62,000 nucleotides of DNA from Neocallimastix lanati (nom. inval.) (GCA_016946835.1 JACVTC010000006.1:1207501-1269500), one strand, 5' to 3'. Shown: positions 1 to 13,506, numbered from the stretch's first letter. Numbers and translations: made by a program. Notes: a model not told the origin generated them from the sequence alone.

Positions 1-2
1 CC

Positions 3-41
3 AAGAGTGAAGAATGGACAGAGGTTGAAGATCGAGTTTAA
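3..41 (+). CDS. 3' end of a gene cut by the window edge (partial)
   Basis: Thirteen codons ending in TAA at 39-41 read KSEEWTEVEDRV. The stretch is clearly richer in G+C than the A/T sequence that follows at once, as at other gene ends in this window. It is most simply the last codons of a plus-strand gene whose body lies to the left. Too little remains to name a product. It could also be a chance open stretch. Confidence 0.4.
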   Translation, partial: KSEEWTEVEDRV

Positions 42-681
42 AATAATTTAATATAATAAAAAATTATATATATTAAATTAATTAAAAAAAAAAAAAAAAA
101 AAAAAAAATAGAAAAAAAAAAAAAATATGGTTATATGATTTTTTTTTGCCAAAGGTAACAAAACAATTTCTAAATTCAACTTTTATAGGATTCTAAACGC
201 ATAAATAATATATATATATAAATAAATATATAACTCATTGCTATTAATATTATTATTAATATATATTATAAATATTTAAATTAAGAAAAACGTTTTTAAA
301 AATATATATATATATTTCTTAAAAAATATTTTATGATGAAAAAGTATTATTATTATCTTTTTTTTTTTTTTCAACCATATTAATATTATTCATATACCCA
401 CCAAAAGTAGTAATCTATAAATGAAATATGAAAACCCAATAATGTATCATAGGAAAATATTAAAAAAAGAAAAAAAAAATATTAAAAAAAAGAAATGAAT
501 ATATGATATAATAAAAATTTACAGGAAAAAAAAAAAAAATTAATTCAATGGCTGTAACAAAGCTTTAATAGGTATTATATATATTCTATACAGAATTAAT
601 GATTTCCATTATTTTTTATTATTTCAAAAAAAAGTTGAAGTGAATAGTAAATTAATATAAATAATTTATTAAATATATATG

Positions 682-731
<50 letters not shown>

Positions 732-1392
732 TATATTATATAAATTAATAGATTTTTTTTTAACAAATGCAATTATTACGTGAACTAAACAAATTAATTA
801 GTCTTTACTTTTTTCTTTTTTTTTTTTTTTTTTTAATATTTCAGTAGTATATTAAACAAGTATACAAAAATTAAAATATTAAAAAACTATTAGCAAAAAA
901 TAGCAATATTATTTTATTTTTATAATATATTTATAATAAAATATTTATAAAATAAAAAAAAAAAAAATAAAAAAAAAAAAATAAATAATAAAGTAATAAT
1001 AAAAATAAAAATAAAAATATTTTTTTAATTGAAAAGTAATTTTTTATATACATATATAGATAATGTCTATTTATAATAGAATTCATTTCTAGTGGTTATT
1101 TTATTATTATTAGTAGTAGTAGTAGTTGTATTATTATTAATTAATTATTTAGTTAGTTAGTTAGTTATTTTATAATATTTTTTTTTTCTTGATGTTTAAT
1201 AATGATTTTTTTTATTTTAATATTCGATATTTTTTTTTATTTATACATATACAATATCTATTTTAAAATAGGTTTCATTTCTAATGTTATTGTTGTTTTA
1301 TTTTATAATGTTTAAATTTTTTTTTTTTTTTTTTTTTAATTTTATTTTTATTTAATTTAAATTTTTTTATTATTGATAATTTTTTATATTGA

Positions 1393-1428
<36 letters not shown>

Positions 1429-1486
1429 AAGCTATATAAAATTAAATGAATTTTATATAACCTATAATCAATTAAAGGTTTATATA

Positions 1487-1518
<32 letters not shown>

Positions 1519-1697
1519 ATTTAATATTGAAATATTTACATTAAAAAAAATTCTCGAAAAAAAAAAAAAAAATAGTCTAAAATAAGTATATTCTCATAAA
1601 AAAAAAAAATAGTCTAAAATAAGTATATTCTCATAAAAAAAAAAAAAAAAAAAAATTGATCGATCTTTGATTTAATATTAATTTTAAAATTTTCTAA
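42..1697. other. AT-rich intergenic DNA, no gene seen
   Basis: This stretch is almost wholly A/T with many poly-A and poly-T runs and short TA tracts. A roughly 45-bp tandem duplication lies at about 1572-1636: a poly-A run followed by TAGTCTAAAATAAGTATATT and CTCAT occurs twice. No open frame with coding character was found. Confidence 0.7.
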
Positions 1698-1954
1698 TTA
1701 ATAAAAAATATATTGTTTTTGAGGTTGTTCTTGTATGTAAGTTACTTGAGTTAGTTGTTGTTGATATTGATTAGATAATTTATTTTCATTTGGCGAATTA
1801 TAGAAAATTTGATTAGAAGGAATATATACGGTAGTAGTATAAGGAATATATTGAACAAATAAAGTATTGCTATATAAGGTATCATTATTTGAAATAGATT
1901 CTGAATTATTAATATCACTCATTGAAGATAATGAGTTATATATATCAATACTAA

Positions 1955-1988
<34 letters not shown>

Positions 1989-2753
1989 ACTAATTTTAGA
2001 AGGAGTTATTGAAACCTGAGTATCATTATTACTAATAATGGATGAATCAGATAAAGTAGGTGAAGGATAAGAAGTAACTTTTGAATTATTTCTTTTTTGA
2101 TTTAATTTATTTTCTTCCTTCTTTTGATTTAATTGTTTATGTTTCTTTTGAATTGCAAATTTATTTAAAGAAGTTTCAATTTTTATCATGATATCCTTTT
2201 CATCTTTATAATGACAAATATTTGAATATCTTTTATCCATACAAAGTTCTTTCCAATACTGGTTAACATGAGTACTATTAATGCAATCAGGTCTATTATT
2301 TGTTTTTTGAAGAATTTTTGACCATAATAATTTCATTTCAATTTTTGATTTAGCACAATGAATTAAAGATTTACATAAAGATTCGTAGGAAGGTTTTATA
2401 TCAAATTCGTCAAGTTGATCAATGACTTTTGCACATGTTAAAAAACGATAGGTTTCTATTAATTTTTTATAATAAAAAATTTTATAAGAAATAAATATTT
2501 TTAGAAAAATTAAATCATATTTAATAATTAAAACAATATATTATTTTATTATAATTATTTAATTATATTACTAATACTTACGAGCTCTATAATAAATTAT
2601 TAATTTCAAAGTTTATTTTTTAAATAAAAAATTAAAATAAAATAATGAATAATGAATAATGAATAATGAATAATTAGTATATGTACTTTAGTAATATAGG
2701 TTTTCAAAATATATATTAATTTAATTAAAATAATAAACAATATATATATTCAA

Positions 2754-2792
<39 letters not shown>

Positions 2793-2959
2793 AAAGATAT
2801 TTACTGTGAAATATTCCATTTCATTTTTGAATATTGGCTTAATGAATAACCTTGCTTTTGATATTCTTTTGATTTTATAGAATTTTGAATCTCTTTAACA
2901 AAAGAAATAAAATTTCTCTGTTTTTGAAGATAAGCATTAAATATAATATGATTTTCCAT
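1698..2959 (-). CDS. Three-exon gene of unknown function with a 5-nt microexon; weak HMG-box-like N-terminus
   Basis: Exons on the minus strand are 2959-2805 (ATG at 2959), 2586-2582 (five bases, AGCTC) and 2455-1698 (stop TAA). Introns are 2804-2587 (GTAAAT...ATAG) and 2581-2456 (GTAAGT...ATAG). Spliced length is 918 nt, giving 305 residues with no internal stop. Joining exon 1 directly to exon 3 breaks the frame, and extending exon 2 to earlier AGs meets stops. Residues about 1-75 contain NAYLQKQRNFISF, then LSQYSKMKWNIS and an amphipathic helix, a pattern faintly like an HMG box (helix 1, the Trp near helix 2, helix 3); this is tentative. The C-terminal half is polar, with Lys/Gln-rich helices, an Asn run from an AAT repeat at about 1960-1987, and a Tyr/Gln-rich end. 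No close family was recognised. An unspliced reading covering only 1698-2336 is possible but would discard the clearly coding upstream exon. Confidence 0.6.
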
Positions 2960-4622
2960 TTTCTTTCAAATGCTTTTTTTGAAATTAAAAAAATTTAATA
3001 TAATTAAAATAATTATAAAATATTTTCTTTCTTCAAAATTATAATAATATATATAATTGTTATTTAAATTTTATTTTATGTTTTTAAAAATATAATAATA
3101 ATAATTACAAAAAGAAAAAAAAAAAATTAATGGTTTATATATACTTTGAAAATTCTAATATATATATTTATTTTTTTATTTAAATTATTGAAAATAAATT
3201 TTTAAAATAAAAATTATATTTTTATAAATTTAATATCATACATTTATTGTTAATAATAACAATAAAAAGTTAATATTTTCATTGTAACAATAAGTGTATG
3301 ATACTAAATTTATGAATATTAACTTTCATATTATATTATAAACAATGAAATATATTAAAATTAAAAAAGTTCTATTTTTATAAAACATATAAGAATTTTA
3401 TCCTTTATTCATTCCATTTTTTTTTTTTTATATATATATATAATAATAAAAAAAATAATAATATATAATAATCTTTGAATTAAAAACTTTATTTTATAAT
3501 AAAAATACACAATATAATTTATTATCTTTATATAAGAAATTTAAAAAAAGTTTTTTTTTATATATCCATTAAAATAAATATTAATTCATGGTAGTACAAT
3601 ATATTAAAGTTCACAATTAATAATTTTCTATTTTTAAAATGAATATTAATTTTGATATTAAACAAAAAAAAAAAAATTAATAATAATAAAAATATATATA
3701 AAAGTTTAAATAACAGTTAATTTTAGAATCTTAAAATAAAACAACTAGTAAATAATTATATATTTATTGTAATTTTATTGTTAATAATAATGGAACAATA
3801 ATTATATGTTTATATTAACATGAAATATAATGATATTTCTAAAAAAAAAACCACATTAAATATATTATAATTCATATAATAAAATTTTATAATTAATAAT
3901 ATTAAACTTGGTATTATTAAATTAAATATAAGAATTTTATATACTATTTTTTTAAAAATGATTTTATTACCAAAAAAAAAAAATAATAATAATTTTTCCA
4001 TAATATAATAGACATAATAGACATAATAGATATTAAATTTTAATTTATATCATTATTATAATTATTAATATAATAGAAAAATAGTATCTTTTATTAATTA
4101 TTTAACAATATAACAATATTATATAATCATTTTTTAAAAAATTTTATTAACAGTTACCAGTTAAAAGATTATAATATTACTATTGCTTATATATTTTTTG
4201 TAAAATATATATATATATTTATATATATATAATATAATAGATAAAAATTATATACAATGTATTATATTTTAATAATAATAATAATAATAATAATAAAAAC
4301 ATTTATTTCACCAAATTCATTTTTTTATTTAAATTATTAAATAATTAAATATTATAACTTTTATATTATATAACATAACATAATGAACAATGATATTAAT
4401 TTGTTGTTTTATATTATAAATTTTATTTATAAAATATATAAAAATTCTATCAAATATATTTAGTAAATTTAATTCCCTAAAACTATGTTTTCCATATTCA
4501 TTTATGCTATAATTTTATTTTTTTATGTTGGAGGTCATTCTAAAAGATTAAACTTATTCATTAATTCTTTTATATACCCCCTTTGATGAATAATATATAT
4601 TCATTATTACGTTTATGAAATT
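2960..4622. other. AT-rich intergenic DNA with an inverted-repeat segment
   Basis: No convincing gene. An imperfect inverted repeat of about 30 bp lies at 3224-3253 and 3285-3313 (described separately). Small open frames such as 3810-4001 (-) have the Phe/Ile/Leu composition expected from random A/T sequence. Confidence 0.6.
3224..3330. repeat. Nested inverted repeats (possible MITE remnant)
   Basis: The left arm 3224-3253 (TAAATTTAATATCATACATT and onward) pairs with the right arm 3285-3313 with about three mismatches. A second inverted pair overlaps it: AAAGTTAATATTTTCAT near 3267-3284 against ATGAATATTAACTTT near 3311-3326. The segment could fold into a strong hairpin. It may be a small terminal-inverted-repeat element, but no flanking target duplication was identified. 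Confidence 0.45.
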
Positions 4623-4748
4623 TTATTCCTTTTTAACTTGTCTATCATCAGCGCCTGAAACAATTAATGGGTAAGTTGGATGAAAAGCAGCCCAATTTAC
4701 ACCATGATCATGACCTTCTATGAAGAAACCTACTTCTTCTACATCTTA
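4623..4748 (-). pseudogene. Fragment of a coatomer subunit alpha (COPA) WD40 exon
   Basis: Read on the minus strand this gives about 34 residues, including [14 protein letters not shown] and [13 protein letters not shown], ending at a stop (TTA at 4623-4625 on the plus strand). This matches a highly conserved WD40 repeat in the N-terminal propeller of alpha-COP, the COPI coat subunit; in the real protein the sequence continues with a Leu/Ile-Trp pair just where this copy stops. A stop also lies just upstream (near 4748) and the flanks are A/T tracts and dead retroelement. It is a broken gene piece, not a functional gene. The homology is clear by eye; how it arrived is inference. Confidence 0.8.
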
Positions 4749-4785
4749 AATGTTAAATGGTTTTTTTTTTTTTTTTTTTTTTCTT

Positions 4786-6118
4786 ACCCTTTCAATTTCT
4801 CTATTTTTGCATTTTAATAAGATATCATTGACATAGATTGTCAAGATGCATATCCCCTTCTTTTCATTTTTTTTTTTTTATGTGCATAAATATGATTCAC
4901 TTTTTAATCTCTTAAAGACATTTTTCGATAATGTATCAATTCAATCTATCATTCCATTCTCTTCCGGCTTACTTAAAACCATAAATTACCACAATTGATT
5001 TCCAAAATAGTACTTCATTATTTAAATATCATATTCTTTTGGTGCAATCATGTATTTATTTTTATTTAGATTTGGGTTTAGATATGCCGAATTAATATTA
5101 ATTTGTATCATCATATATAATCATTGGGAACAATAATGGCCACAATAACTCTTAATGAGTCAAGGCTTCAGAGTTGGTGAAAAAGGTAAATAAGTAATCA
5201 ATTCCATAATACTATGGAAATCCTCTAGCCACAAGCCTAGTTTTCCTTTTTATTATTTCTTCATTCTAGTTCCTGTTTATACTTAAATACTCATTTACAG
5301 GATTTAATGTTTGCTCCTGGGGTACATGTTTAATTTCCTTAAAAAAAACATAAAGTTCTTTCATATTATTTAATTCTTCATTAACAGCTTCTAACTATTC
5401 CTGTCTATCTTTAAGGTTTTTTTATATCATCGAAATTTTTTTTTTTTTTTTGGTTCTCTTAAATCTTTTCCAGAGTATGATGAAGCTTTGAATTGATCAT
5501 TGCTTATGTTGAATTGATAATTGTTATTACTTTTATCAGATTTATTATTAATAGTATTATTAATTATTTAATTTAATATAATATTGTTACCATTTATATT
5601 ATTGTTATTTTTGTTATTATTATTGTTGTGATTTGTACTATTGATGTTATTTTCATTGTTGTTATTGTCACTATTATAATTGAGGTTTTTTTAATGTAGT
5701 TATTTTTACGATCTTTTATATAATTGGTGATATTGAATTGGTGGTTAGGGTCATTAAATGGTAGTTTGAAATTATTAAATATAGAGAGACCACTTCACCT
5801 GACTTCTGAATTAGGAATGAAGTTGTTGAAGGATTTAGGTATGGGGATAGAGATTTTTAAGTTACTTGGACTGTCTTCAAAAAACTCAGCAGACTGGGAG
5901 AGTAAAATTTTATTATTAGAGATGTTAAGAATTTTGTTAAAGGAGGAGTAAGAGTGATAGCCAAGAAATATACCAGGCATCACGTCATTTTTAAATTTAG
6001 CTCTTAATTATTTTGGAAGAGAAAAGGAAAACTTTACAGCCAAACACTTTGAAATAAGAATAGTCAACTTTAATTTTAAAAAGGATTTCAAAAGGGATCT
6101 TATTAATACTCCATCATT
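4786..6118 (-). pseudogene. Decayed Ty1/copia retrotransposon pol (integrase end and reverse transcriptase)
   Basis: On the minus strand, going from high to low coordinates, there are recognisable copia pol blocks interrupted by stops and frameshifts. Around 6085-5990 is DYSYFKVFGCKVF, and at 5983-5940 MPGIFLGYHSYSSFNK; both belong to the C-terminal part of copia integrases. An Asn-rich linker follows at about 5700-5500. Around 5340-5120 are WVFKYKQEL, ARGF, YGIDY and SLRVIVAI, and near 5060-4960 are YMIAPKEYD and a degenerate YG(LK)QAGREWNDR-like block, all from copia reverse transcriptase. No intact frame remains, and no LTRs were found around it. The sequence is richer in G+C than its surroundings, as expected for once-coding DNA. 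Confidence 0.8.
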
Positions 6119-7625
6119 TATTATTTATCAATAAATACAATTTTATAATGTACCCTTTATTACTAAATTATTTATTATTTATTAATAGCACTTTTATTAT
6201 TTATCATTTACTATTTATTTATTATTCATCAATAACACTTCAATTATTTATTATTTAATTATTTATTCATTTATTATTCAATTATTCAATTATTTATTCA
6301 TTTATTATTATTTATTATTAAAAAAAAATTAATATAAAAAAAACATGTTTTTTTTTATGTAAATTATGTAAAAATATAATATAAATATATATTTATTTAT
6401 TATAATATAATTGATTTTATTATTTACATTATACAGCAATATATGTTAATATTTATATTAATTTTATTTTCATAATTCAAATAATTTAATTCATTTTTTT
6501 TTATTAATTTTTTTTGTATTTATTGGTTAATTTTTCTGTAAATAAAAAAGAAATTTTATTTAAAAAAAAAAATACTATAAATGGATATTTTCATTTTTTT
6601 TTTTTATAATATTTTTTTTTATTCTTCTATTTTTTTTATTGGTATTGCCAATTTAATTTATATCTAATAATTAGCAAATGATTAGAATAAATAATTAAAT
6701 AAATAATTAATTAAATATAAATAATTGAATAAATAAATAAATATAAATAATTGAATAAATAAATAATTAGAATAAATAAATAAATATAAATAATTGAATA
6801 AATAAATAATTGAATAAATAAATAAATATAAATAATTGAATAAATAATTAATTAGAATAAATAATTAAATATAAATAATTGAATAAATAAATAATTAGAA
6901 TAAATAACTAAATATATAATTGAATAAATATAAATAATTGAATAAATAAATATAAATAAATAAATAATTAGAATATGGAATAAAATGGCCGCATAGACTT
7001 TTAAAATAAAAAAATAATGAAATGAAATGAAAAGTAATAGCAAAAGCCTTATTATTAAACCACATATTGTAATTATTAGAAGTTGCTATTAGTTGTAATA
7101 AGAAAGAATAAAAGATTATATTCAATGATTCTCCTCAGTATTTTTTAATTACTCTATTAGACTTACCCCAAAGAAAAAAAATTCACAATACAAGAAAAAA
7201 AGTTTTTTTAACTGCCGAAGTTTAATAGTATTGATTAAAATATGTTTTATATTTTATAATATTTTATTTACTTTTTTTTATTATTCAATTATTCAATTAT
7301 TTATTATTTATTATTTATTATTTATTATTCATTTATTCAATTATTCAATTATTTATTATTCAATTATTTATTATTCAATTATTCAATTATTTATTATTCA
7401 TTTATTCATTTATTCAATTATTCAATTATTTATTATTTATTATTTATTATTCAATTATTTATTATTTATTATTTATTATTCAATTATTTATTATTTATTA
7501 TTTATTATTCAATTATTCAATTATTTATTCATTTATTATTCAATTATTCAATTATTTATTCATTTATTATTCAATTATTCAATTATTCAATTATTTATTA
7601 TTTAATTATTATTTATTATTCTATT
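6119..7625. repeat. AT-rich simple-repeat tract built on TTATTATT / CAATTATT words
   Basis: At 6130-6310 and 7285-7620 the plus strand is dominated by TTATTTATTATTCAATTATT words. At 6690-6970 the complementary style occurs (AATAAATAAATAATTGAAT). The long open frames here encode only Tyr/Ile/Leu/Phe strings and are by-products of the repeat. A short higher-complexity stretch at 6970-7210 shows no recognisable gene. Confidence 0.7.
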
Positions 7626-9240
7626 ATTTAGATTTTATATTTGTTTTTGTTATTAGTAAATCATTAGATAATGTGAAAAGTGTATTAATAATATATTTTA
7701 TGAAGCATTATAAAAAATTTTAAAATACAAAAAAAAATATATATTTATAAAGCTAATTTATAAGGCATTCATTACAACATATATATCTATTATTATTTTA
7801 TTCTATTTTATTTTATTCTATTCCACTTTTTTTTTTTTTTTACTTCGAATAATTTTATTAAGTATTATTATAATAAATATAAAATTAATAAATAGAATAT
7901 GTAATAACAACTGACAGCGATATTTTTTAGAATTGACAATTTCTTATTTTTAAATTTGTTTTTATTACTTAAATTTTTTTTTAATAAAATTTTTAAAAGC
8001 TAACCTTTATTTATATTTCCATAAAGGTTAGGAAAGTATATTAAATTTTTTATAATAACAATAATATACAAATTATAAAAAAATAATAATATTAAAACAA
8101 TTATAATAATTCCTTAAATAATAATATTAAAAATAATTAATAAAAAATAATAGTGCTGTTTTAATTTTAAACTCTTTACTTTTATTTTTTTAACTCTTGT
8201 AAATATATATGTAAATATATGTATATTTAATTTAACTAAGTAAAGAGAAGGAACATGATGCTCATACTTAATGAAAGACTATAAAAGTTTTTTAAAGACA
8301 TAATTTTTATATTAATAGAAAAAATAACAATAATTGAACATTTTATTTATAAGAAAGTTCTTGACGATTACTCAAATTATATAAGGATACGACTAAATAA
8401 TTTTAAAAAAAATATTCATCATAAAATTATTATATTTGATCCAAAATGTTCAAGCTTCTAAATATTATAATATTAAAAAAAAAAAGTAATAATAATAATA
8501 GAATATAAATAGCATATAGATGGTTTTTTAAAATTCTTCCCAAAACATGAATAATAAGTAAAAATTTTGTAATATGAAATTTTATTTTCAAACAAGAACA
8601 TAAAACAGTAATGTCTCGTTCATTCCAACCAATAATAAATATAATTTAAGCAAGAGTAATGTTTTTTTTTTTTTTTTTTTTTTAAAGAAAAGAATCAGTT
8701 TTTGTTATTACGTTTGAGTTGAGATGAAATAAAATCTATTTTAATAACATTTTTATTTATATGAATATAAGAAAAATTTAAAAGGAATTTTTCAAAATGT
8801 ATAAAATGGTACTTTGTCAGGCGCACATTAATTATTATTAATTTTTGTTCTATTCAATTTATTTAATCTATTTAATTTGGGAATATTTAATTATTTTTAA
8901 TTTTTTTTTTTTTTAATTTGAGAGTATTTTAATTTTTAAATTTATTTGACATTTTTATTCCTCCTATTTATAAATAATACATTATTTATATATTTTATAC
9001 ATTTTATATATATTATATATATTTTAAATATTTTAAATTTTTATATGTTTATATAATTTTTTAATTTTTACTTTTAATTTATTATATAAAATTTAAATAT
9101 AAAATTTATGCCTGTTGGAACACGTATTAAGAGATATAGAAAAATATAAATCATATAATATCAAGTAAATGATATCAAGTATATATTGCAAAGCATTGAC
9201 TCTAATGAAATTAAGAAATATTCAATATGAAATTAATATA
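7626..9240. other. AT-rich intergenic DNA, no gene seen
   Basis: No coding stretch was found. A short perfect inverted repeat lies at 8000-8031 (11-bp arms CTAACCTTTAT, 10-base spacer). Scattered runs with slightly more G+C, for example near 8240-8280 and 8600-8650, carry no recognisable protein similarity. Confidence 0.6.
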
Positions 9241-9242
9241 AT

Positions 9243-9475
9243 AAAAAAGTATATAATATATAATAAAGAAGTATAAAATATATAATAAAAAAGTATAAAA
9301 TATATAATTAAGAAGTATAAAATATATAATAAAAAAGTATAAAATATATAATTAAGAAGTATAAAATATATAATTAAGAAGTATAAAATATATAATTAAG
9401 AAGTATAAAATATATAATTAAGAAGTATAAAATATATAATTAAGAAGTATAAAATATATAATTAAGAAGTCATTA
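9243..9475. repeat. 22-bp tandem repeat, about ten units
   Basis: The unit AAGTATAAAATATATAATTA plus AG repeats head to tail, with early units carrying AATAAAA in place of AATTAAG. It is followed at 9480-9660 by a looser ATATAAAATATAATAA repeat. No gene lies within 4 kb on either side. Confidence 0.85.
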
Positions 9476-10326
9476 AACAGTATAAAATATATAAAATATA
9501 TAAAATATAATAAATATAATAAATATAATAAATATAATAAATATAATAATTATAATAATTATAATAAATATATAAAATATAATAAATATATAAAATATAA
9601 TATATAAAATATAATAAATATATAAAATATAATAAATATATAAAATATATAAAATACTTTAATATAATAAATATATGAAATATATAAAATATAAAATTTA
9701 AAAATAATTAATTTATATATATAAATTATATAAATTTATTTTTATTAATTATATTATATTATTTTATTATTTTATTATTTTATTATTTTGTTATTTTATT
9801 ATTTTATTATTTTGTTATTATTATTTTATTATTTTGTTATTATTTTTATTTTTTGGTAACTCTATTTTTTTTTTCCCTTTATGGATCATTTAAAGTTTGT
9901 GGAAGGATGCTCATTTAATCTTTGTATATAATGAAGTGTAAAGAGAATATAAAATATAAAATTTTAACTATTTTTAATTATCTGCTCTTCAATTTTTTTT
10001 TTTTTTTTTTTTAAAAAAGTATAAATAGCAATTTATGAAAAAGTATCCAAAGAGAATTATATATAAATAATCTATAGAATATAGAATATTTACATTACAT
10101 ATATGCAAAATAAAATATTTATAAATTATAATTACATAACACATAAATATATGTTAAATATATGTTAAATATATGCAAATATATGTAAATATATAATAGT
10201 AATAATACATAAATATATAAAAATTTAGTATATATAAACTACAAAAATTAAACTATTGAAATATAAAGCATTGAAATAGAGAAATATATTTCATTTCTAT
10301 TTCTATTAAATATAAGTTATATAAAA

Positions 10327-10393
<67 letters not shown>

Positions 10394-11434
10394 ATATGTA
10401 ACCATAGCAACAACAACAAAAATAATAATAATAATAAAAAAAAAAAACAAAAAACAAAAAAACACCCAAATTCTATCTTTCCATAGTTCCAATAGGCAGA
10501 ATATACAGAACATACTGTGAATTAAATCAAAGCTAATGCAAAGATATCTACTTCACCTTTGTATTGGTTTATTTATCGATAATTAATTGTTATTTACAAA
10601 CTGCTAATTAGATTAAATACACTTATATATTGTAATAATTGAATATTGGACAGCTATATATCCATATGCATATATATATATGAAATAGTTTCATATATAA
10701 ATACAATTATTGATTAATATAAATGATCTTATTATAAATAATACTTTATATTTATTATTATAAATATTGCATATTCACTTTTTTATTTCATATTTATTTT
10801 ATATCAACATAAATAAATATATTCACTTTTTTATTTCATATTTATTTTATATTAACATAAATAAATATATTCACTTTTAATTTCATATTAATTTTGCATT
10901 TTTTAGATAAATATAATTATAATATATTGCTCTTTTTATTTTTTATTCTACCTTTCATATTTTTAGTGATTTATATATTGCCTTTTCAACAGTGAATAAT
11001 TATATTATAATATATTAGTGGTTTATATATTGCCTTTTCAACAGTGAATAATTATATTATAATATATTATTATATTTGCTGGTAATATATTGAAATGGAT
11101 CATTAAGTATTGAAATAGTATATATAAAATATTTAAAGGTTTATTATAGGATGGATTATTAAGTATATTTATTTTTTATTATTAGCTATATTTATTTCTA
11201 TATAAAAATTATATAAAATCTAATTAACTTTTTATGTATTATTAAATGAATGTTAATTATTAAATATATTTATTATTAAATACATATAATAATTGAGTAT
11301 AATCATAAAGTATAAATAAATTTTATTACTATTTACTTTTTATTTACTATCAATAATTAAATATTATTCTTAGTAATATTTATTATTTATTATTTATTAT
11401 TCAATTATTTATTATTCAATTATTTATTATTTAT

Positions 11435-11460
11435 TATTTATTAATAAATACTCTTTTTAT
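11435..11460. repeat. Single copy of the 47-bp minisatellite core (opposite orientation)
   Basis: These 26 bases are the exact reverse complement of the core of the large minisatellite at 29192-32025: the palindrome TATTTATTAATAAATA followed by CTCTTTTTAT. Another exact copy is at 12187-12212, and a one-base variant (CTTTTTTT) starts at 12003. All sit within TTATTATT-type tracts. Confidence 0.8.
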
Positions 11461-13506
11461 TATTTATTATTTAGTTATTTATTATTCAATTATTTATTAT
11501 TTATTATTCAATTATTTATTATTTATTATTTATTATTTATTATTTATTATTTATTATTTATTATTTATTATTTATTATTTATTATTTATTATTTAATTAT
11601 GTAATTATTTATTATAATTATATAAAATCATTATTTTAATTAGTAATGGACCTTAACTTAGCTACTAATGAACTATAATTATTAGTATATGGATTATTTA
11701 TTTATGAATTTTTTTTTTTTTAGTTTTGTGGATGTGGAATTAAATTTTTTTTTTTTAAATTTTTGTGAATTAAAGTGATGCAATATACTCTGAAATGACT
11801 GGTTCATATATAAATTTCAAATGTACAATATATAATAAATAAATAAAAAAATATATATATTTTTATAGAAATATATTTTTTTATTATACTTTTATTTTCT
11901 TTTAATTTATTTAATTATTATTCAATTGTTTATATTTATTAATAAAAAGTCTTTTTATTAATTATTATTCGATTAATTTTTCATTATTCTTTATGCTTTA
12001 TTTATTTATTAATAAATACTTTTTTTATTATTCAATTATTCAATTATTATTTATTATTAATTATTTATTTATTATTTATTATTTATTATTCAATTATTTA
12101 TTATTTATTATTTATTATTTATTATTTATTATTTATTATTTATTATTTATTATTTATTATTCCATTATTTATTATTTATTATATATTATTTATTAATAAA
12201 TACTCTTTTTATTATTTATTATTTATTATTTATAATTTATTATTCCATTATTTATTATTTATTATATACTATTCAATTATTTGTTATATAATTATTTATT
12301 ATTTGTTATTTATTATTCAATTATTATTAATAAATACTTTTTTTTATATTTATTATTTGTTATTTATTTATTTAGTTATTTAAGATATTCAATATTTATA
12401 AATTTTCCATAAAAGCAACCATAAATTATTGGAGAAGTTTTTTTTTCTATATTTTTAAAAAGAATATATAATACAGTTGATTTATTATTTATGCTTACTA
12501 TATTTCTTTTTGCATATTTCAATATACTAAAAGATATACTCAATATTTATTAAAATATTTCTCATACTGTGAAAAAACAAAAACTTTATATAATTATTAG
12601 TAATGATTAATTCTTAATGCTGCTTTTTTCTTTCTCTTTTTTTTTTTTTTTTTTTTTTAAATCTCTTTTTTTATTTTAAACTATTTTATTTATTTTAATT
12701 ATAGCATTAATTTATTGTATTTTAGCATAGATTTATGTATAATAATAAATAAAATATTGATGTTTGAACCATTTGAATTTGGTCTAGACTATTTTTAATA
12801 TATATATTAATATATATTAATATATTTTATAAATAAATAAATAAAAAATCCTAATTGTTAGAGAGATAAAAAAAAAAAGAAATAATATATTTTCTATTCT
12901 ATTCTATTCTATTCTATTTCTTTTTTTTTTTATTAATAAATATTTAATAATATATAATAGAAATAGATTTAAAATATATAAATATATATGAATATAAATA
13001 AGTAAATAAATAAATTAGTATAAATAAAAATATATATATAATTAAATGAATAATCAAATAAAAATTAGATAAAACTGATAATTGTATTTTACATAATATA
13101 TACACTTTACAATGAAATATATAATAAAATAAATAGGAATTGATTTAATAAATGATTTAAATTTAATAGGATAATATAATAATATGATTCGTTATAAAAA
13201 AAAAAAGGCTGTATAAGCCAATATAATGAAAAATAAATTATATTATGTATTAAAGTATAATGTATAATATATTTTAAACATGTGTTTCATTTTATTGAAT
13301 TTTAATTTATTTTAATACATTTCTAATACATTATAGTAGTTCTGTTTTAATATTTATTACAAAAGAAATCTTTATATTATCTGAATAATATTTATATAAT
13401 ATATTAACTATATATTATCAATATAATGATAATATATAAATAATAGCATAAATTTAAATATTTTTAATTAAAATTATATATAACAATATATTTCAAATAT
13501 ATAAAA

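Noticed and set aside
7231-7605. 124-codon frame
   Set aside because: Tyr/Ile/Leu/Phe string from TTATT repeats.
8000-8031. Perfect 11-bp inverted repeat CTAACCTTTAT
   Set aside because: Kept only as a note; too short and isolated to assign a function.
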